NCBI GenBank assembly: GCA_025456495.1
Contig: JALOKO010000132.1
Location: forward strand, 1 to 8,495
Direction: 5' to 3'
Length of the DNA: 8,495 bases
Origin: Bryobacterales bacterium
GTDB taxonomy: Bacteria > Acidobacteriota > Terriglobia > Bryobacterales > Bryobacteraceae
The translations under genes and the position numbers were made by a program. Below are positions 6,673 through 8,495 of the stretch, one piece after another (positions within the stretch are counted from its first letter, which is position 1; each line of letters starts with the position of its first letter). The notes under the pieces were generated by a model. It saw only the letters and a program-made list of their open reading frames with translations. It searched no databases and was not told where the DNA came from.

Positions 6673-6699
6673 GACACTACGAACGTCTTCGTATATTCT
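6671..6699 (+). promoter_or_regulatory. Promoter of the BlaI-type gene, apparently leaderless
   Basis: A perfect TTGACA -35 (6671-6676) is followed after 17 bp by TATTCT (6694-6699). An overlapping TATATT (6692-6697, 15-bp spacer) is the alternative -10. With the usual 6-7 bases after the -10, transcription would begin at about 6704-6706, on or next to the ATG at 6706. No Shine-Dalgarno lies before that ATG, so translation may be leaderless. The spacer is filled by the perfect TACGAA dyad, so a bound repressor would block RNA polymerase. Confidence 0.65.
6678..6693. promoter_or_regulatory. Core putative BlaI-type operator (perfect dyad)
   Basis: TACGAA-CGTC-TTCGTA is a perfect 6-4-6 inverted repeat lying exactly between the -35 and -10 boxes. 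Its centre is 21 bp, about two helical turns, from the centre of the upstream dyad, so two dimers would sit on the same face of the DNA. The position predicts autorepression. Confidence 0.6.
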
Positions 6700-6705
6700 T
6701 GGCCT

Positions 6706-7125
6706 ATGGCAAACCTTCACCCGAAGTCTTCCTCGTCCACAGCCGCCACGCCAGAGTTGCGCACGACGGAAGCAGAGCTGGAAATTCTGCAGGTCCTTTG
6801 GAAGAGCGGCTCGTCCACTGTGCGCGAAGTGCATGAGCGCCTGGCCGTGCAGAAGCCGACAGGCTATACCACTACGCTGAAGCTGATGCAGATCATGACC
6901 GAAAAGGGCCTGCTGCAGCGCGATGAGTCTCTCCGCGCGCATGTTTACCGTCCCGTCATGCCCCGTCAGGAAGCCCAGCGTTGGATGCTCCGCCAATTGA
7001 TGGACCGCTTCTTTGATGGATCCGGCGCCCAGGTGGCGATGGGCGCGTTGAGTGAGCGGCCCGCCAGCACTGAGGAACGCAAAGCCATCCGCAAGCTCAT
7101 TGAAGAGAGGAGGCGCGAGCAATGA
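6706..7125 (+). CDS. blaI: BlaI/MecI/CopY-family transcriptional repressor
   Basis: This 139-residue protein is a penicillinase-repressor-family regulator. After a Ser-rich tail of about 18 residues, a winged helix spans roughly 19-85: TTEAELEILQVLWKSGSSTV, then YTTTLKLMQIMTEKGLL, then the wing with HVYRPV. The rest (about 86-139) is the helical dimerisation part. Family members bind as dimers to dyads in their own promoters and are inactivated when a membrane M56 (BlaR1/MecR1-type) protease is triggered. The start is the only suitable Met; the next one lies inside the winged helix. The promoter's -10 runs to within 6-8 bases of the ATG and there is no ribosome site, so the mRNA is probably leaderless. 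The stop overlaps the next ATG (ATGA, 7122-7125), as is usual for blaI-blaR1 pairs. No beta-lactamase is present, so the regulon need not concern antibiotics. Confidence 0.9.
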   Translation: MANLHPKSSSSTAATPELRTTEAELEILQVLWKSGSSTVREVHERLAVQKPTGYTTTLKLMQIMTEKGLLQRDESLRAHVYRPVMPRQEAQRWMLRQLMDRFFDGSGAQVAMGALSERPASTEERKAIRKLIEERRREQ

Positions 7126-7238
7126 ACCCGCTACAGTCATCCTTCCCGCAGGCTCACCAGCCAGGCATTGATGCGTTTGCCTGGACATTGCCGCACTTCC
7201 GCCGGGAGGCTGCCCTGGCGGGCTTGCTGTACGCCTAA
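7122..7238 (+). pseudogene. Truncated N-terminal remnant of an M56/BlaR1-type sensor protease gene
   Basis: Directly overlapping the blaI stop by ATGA is a 38-codon frame, MNPLQSSFPQ through LAGLLYA, ending in TAA. Residues 17-38 (IDAFAWTLPHFRREAALAGLLYA without its first residue) resemble the first membrane segment of M56 proteins, where WTL.HFLW(Q/E)GA..AGLLYA-like sequence is usual. Here the hydrophobic LW pair is replaced by RR (CGC CGG against an expected C-T-rich pair of codons). No HExxH zinc motif or further membrane segments follow, and recR begins (from the other strand) within 94 bases. I infer a decayed or deleted blaR1-like gene. The alternative is a coincidental coupled small ORF. 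The match rests on memory of the family, not a search. Confidence 0.42.
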
Positions 7239-7331
7239 CCGCCGTGGAAGGCAATGCCGCGCTCAGATCCGGGGGGCTCAACCGCGTCGGCGCCACGCAT
7301 ACAGGAAGCTAAGGTTGTCCTACTGAGCGCC

Positions 7332-7931
7332 CTACATCTCGCGGCGATTTTCCATGGACTTCGTCATCGTCACCTCATCGGCGAACTCCAGGTCGCTGCC
7401 CACGGGAATGCCCATCGCGATGCGCGATACCCGCAGCCCCAGCGGCTTCAGCAACCTCGCCAGGTAGGCCGCTGTGGCCTCGCCTTCCACGGTGGGGTTG
7501 GTGGCCAGGATGATCTCCTGGGCGTGCCCCTCCCCAATGCGTTGCAGCAGATTCTGTAGCCGCAATTGCTCCGGCCCAATGCCCCGCAAGGGCGAAATAC
7601 TCCCGTGCAACACGTGGTAGAGGCCGTGATACTGCCGCGTGGTTTCCACTGGAAGGATGTTATGTGGCTCTTCCACCACGCAGATCACCGTGCGGTCGCG
7701 AGCTTCATCCGCACAAAGATGGCAGACCTCGCGGTCAGAAATGTTGTTGCACTGGGCGCACAGCACCAAGCCGGTTTTCACTTCGGCTAGCGCTTCCACC
7801 AGACGGCGCACGTTTTCCTCGCTGGTGCGCAGGATGTGAAATGCAATGCGCTGCGCGGACTTCTGGCCGATGCCCGGAAGGCGTTTTAATTCCTGAATCA
7901 GTTGGTCAAGCGGGGCGGCAAAATCCGGCAT
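7332..7931 (-). CDS. recR: Recombination mediator protein RecR
   Basis: This is a complete 199-residue RecR, which acts with RecF and RecO to load RecA on gapped single-stranded DNA in the cytoplasm. It shows the N-terminal helix-hairpin-helix (LKRLPGIGQKSAQRIAF, 15-31), the four-Cys zinc finger (C58, C61, C70, C73), and a Toprim domain from TVICVVEEPHN (81-91) through ATNPTVEGEATAAYL (143-157). The C-terminal signature GIPVGSDLEFADEVT (174-188) is present. Length and order are standard. The ATG at 7929-7931 is the only sensible start, yet the 17 bases before it (GCCTCCTCCCTTCCTTT in the mRNA sense) hold no Shine-Dalgarno and resemble the 16S anti-SD. Translation may depend on coupling to ybaB, which ends 31 nt upstream. 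It lies last in the dnaX-ybaB-recR block. Confidence 0.98.
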   Translation of the reverse strand: MPDFAAPLDQLIQELKRLPGIGQKSAQRIAFHILRTSEENVRRLVEALAEVKTGLVLCAQCNNISDREVCHLCADEARDRTVICVVEEPHNILPVETTRQYHGLYHVLHGSISPLRGIGPEQLRLQNLLQRIGEGHAQEIILATNPTVEGEATAAYLARLLKPLGLRVSRIAMGIPVGSDLEFADEVTMTKSMENRREM

Positions 7932-7962
7932 AAAGGAAGGGAGGAGGCTGGGTGAATGCGCG

Positions 7963-8271
7963 CTAGATCAGGCCAGGAGGCAACCCAAGACCGCCCAGTA
8001 ACCCGCTCATCTTCTGCTGCGCCTGCTCGTCCACCTTCTTTGCCGCTTCGTTGAAGGCAGCCATCACCATGTCCTGCAGCATCTCAACGTCGCTGGCCAC
8101 TTCCGGGTCAATGGTGACGCCGGTCACCACCTTCTGTCCGGTCATTTGCACGGTCACCATGCCGCCGCCGACGGAGGATTCCACACGAATCTGGGCGATC
8201 TCCTCCTGCATGCGCTGTTGCATTTGCTGCGCCTGCTTCATCATGCCCTGCATGTTTCCGGGTAGCTTCAT
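7963..8271 (-). CDS. ybaB: YbaB/EbfC-family nucleoid-associated protein
   Basis: The 102-residue protein is a small DNA-binding, dimeric nucleoid-associated protein usually encoded between dnaX and recR, as here. An N-terminal Met/Gln-rich helix (MQGMMKQAQQMQQRMQEEIA, 7-26) leads to the strands VESSVGGGMVTVQMTGQ (30-46) and VTGVTIDPE (49-57). A C-terminal helix with AAFNEAAKKVDE (71-82) and a Gly/Leu tail (MSGLLGGLGLPPGLI) complete it. The frame is open back to 8328, but the extra 19 residues do not look like the family. The AAAGGA at 8281-8286 (minus strand), nine bases upstream, supports the ATG at 8269-8271. Confidence 0.97.
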   Translation of the reverse strand: MKLPGNMQGMMKQAQQMQQRMQEEIAQIRVESSVGGGMVTVQMTGQKVVTGVTIDPEVASDVEMLQDMVMAAFNEAAKKVDEQAQQKMSGLLGGLGLPPGLI

Positions 8272-8338
8272 CGGGCTGTATCCTTTCCTGGAGCGCTGAC
8301 GGCATTTTGCCCAACTCATGGGATGCACGGAAGCCGCT

Positions 8339-8495
8339 CTAGTCGCGCAGACTGCGCACTCTGGCTATTGTTCCACGAAATAGTTGCTGGATGCGCTGTA
8401 CTTCGGGGTCGGCATCTACGCGTTGGCGCAATGCCACATCATCGGTGGTGGAGCGCTGGGCGCTTTTCTGGTCAACAACCAGCCCAAGGTTCTCA
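8339..8495 (-). CDS. dnaX: DNA polymerase III gamma/tau subunit, last 51 residues only
   Basis: A minus-strand frame enters from the right edge and reads ENLGLVVDQKSAQR, then ALRQRVDADPEVQRIQQLF, then RGTIARVRSLRD and TAG. Short acidic helices followed by DPEVQ..(Q/L)LF and a terminal V-rich strand are typical of the end of DnaX, the clamp-loader ATPase subunit. Its position directly upstream of ybaB and recR on the same strand supports the call more than the sequence does, because DnaX tails vary. The stop is 67 nt before the ybaB start, and the three genes probably form one operon. All the AAA+ domain lies outside the window. Confidence 0.85.
   Translation of the reverse strand, partial: ENLGLVVDQKSAQRSTTDDVALRQRVDADPEVQRIQQLFRGTIARVRSLRD

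Noticed and set aside
4742..6674. Plus-strand open frames (4742-5341, 5408-5908, 5970-6674, 6086-6595) opposite the GGT-family gene
   Set aside because: They are shadows of the minus-strand gene; their translations are low-complexity and match no family.
7239..7331. In-frame continuation after the M56-like stub's TAA, reading GGSTASAPRIQEAKVVLLSA, faintly like the TonB-type tail found on some acidobacterial BlaR1 proteins
   Set aside because: The similarity is short, comes after a stop codon, and would need large deletions. I cannot separate it from chance without a search.

Overview
The window is GC-rich chromosomal DNA from a Gram-negative-type bacterium. Gene content suggests an Acidobacteriota-like soil organism: a plant/protist-type 6-phosphofructokinase, a secreted DUF2961/GH172 protein, a BlaI-type repressor coupled to what looks like an M56 sensor start, and a secreted GGT-like Ntn hydrolase. 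This placement comes from family knowledge and overall feel, with no database search, so it is tentative. There is no rRNA, tRNA, CRISPR array, insertion sequence or phage gene that I can support.

Layout, left to right. (1) 1-930 (+): the 3' part of a PAS-GGDEF diguanylate cyclase, cut by the window edge. (2) 1076-2455 (+): 6-phosphofructokinase. (3) 2588-3733 (+): a secreted DUF2961/GH172 glycoside hydrolase with a good promoter, a palindrome at the -35 box and a strong Shine-Dalgarno. (4) 3734-4226: about 490 bases without a convincing gene. (5) 4227-4691 (+): a small exported helical protein of unknown function. (6) 4692-4816: a convergent junction with two strong hairpins. (7) 4817-6556 (-): a gamma-glutamyltransferase-family protein. 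(8) 6557-6705: a divergent promoter region with two matching dyads placed 21 bp apart on a TTGACA promoter. (9) 6706-7125 (+): a BlaI/MecI repressor, overlapped by ATGA with a 38-codon ORF that resembles the start of an M56/BlaR1 sensor protease and then stops. (10) 7332-8495 (-): the conserved block dnaX (3' end only), ybaB, recR.

How the genes relate. The dnaX-ybaB-recR block is a standard replication/repair operon. The other genes look like independent units: second-messenger signalling, glycolysis, extracellular sugar breakdown and periplasmic peptide or amide hydrolysis. The most interesting locus is 6600-7240. There a BlaI-type repressor appears to control its own, apparently leaderless, promoter through paired operators, while its usual membrane sensor-protease partner seems to survive only as an N-terminal stub. 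The divergent GGT-like gene is a possible co-regulated target. I do not see a complete new multi-gene system here; most of the window is ordinary housekeeping or accessory metabolism.
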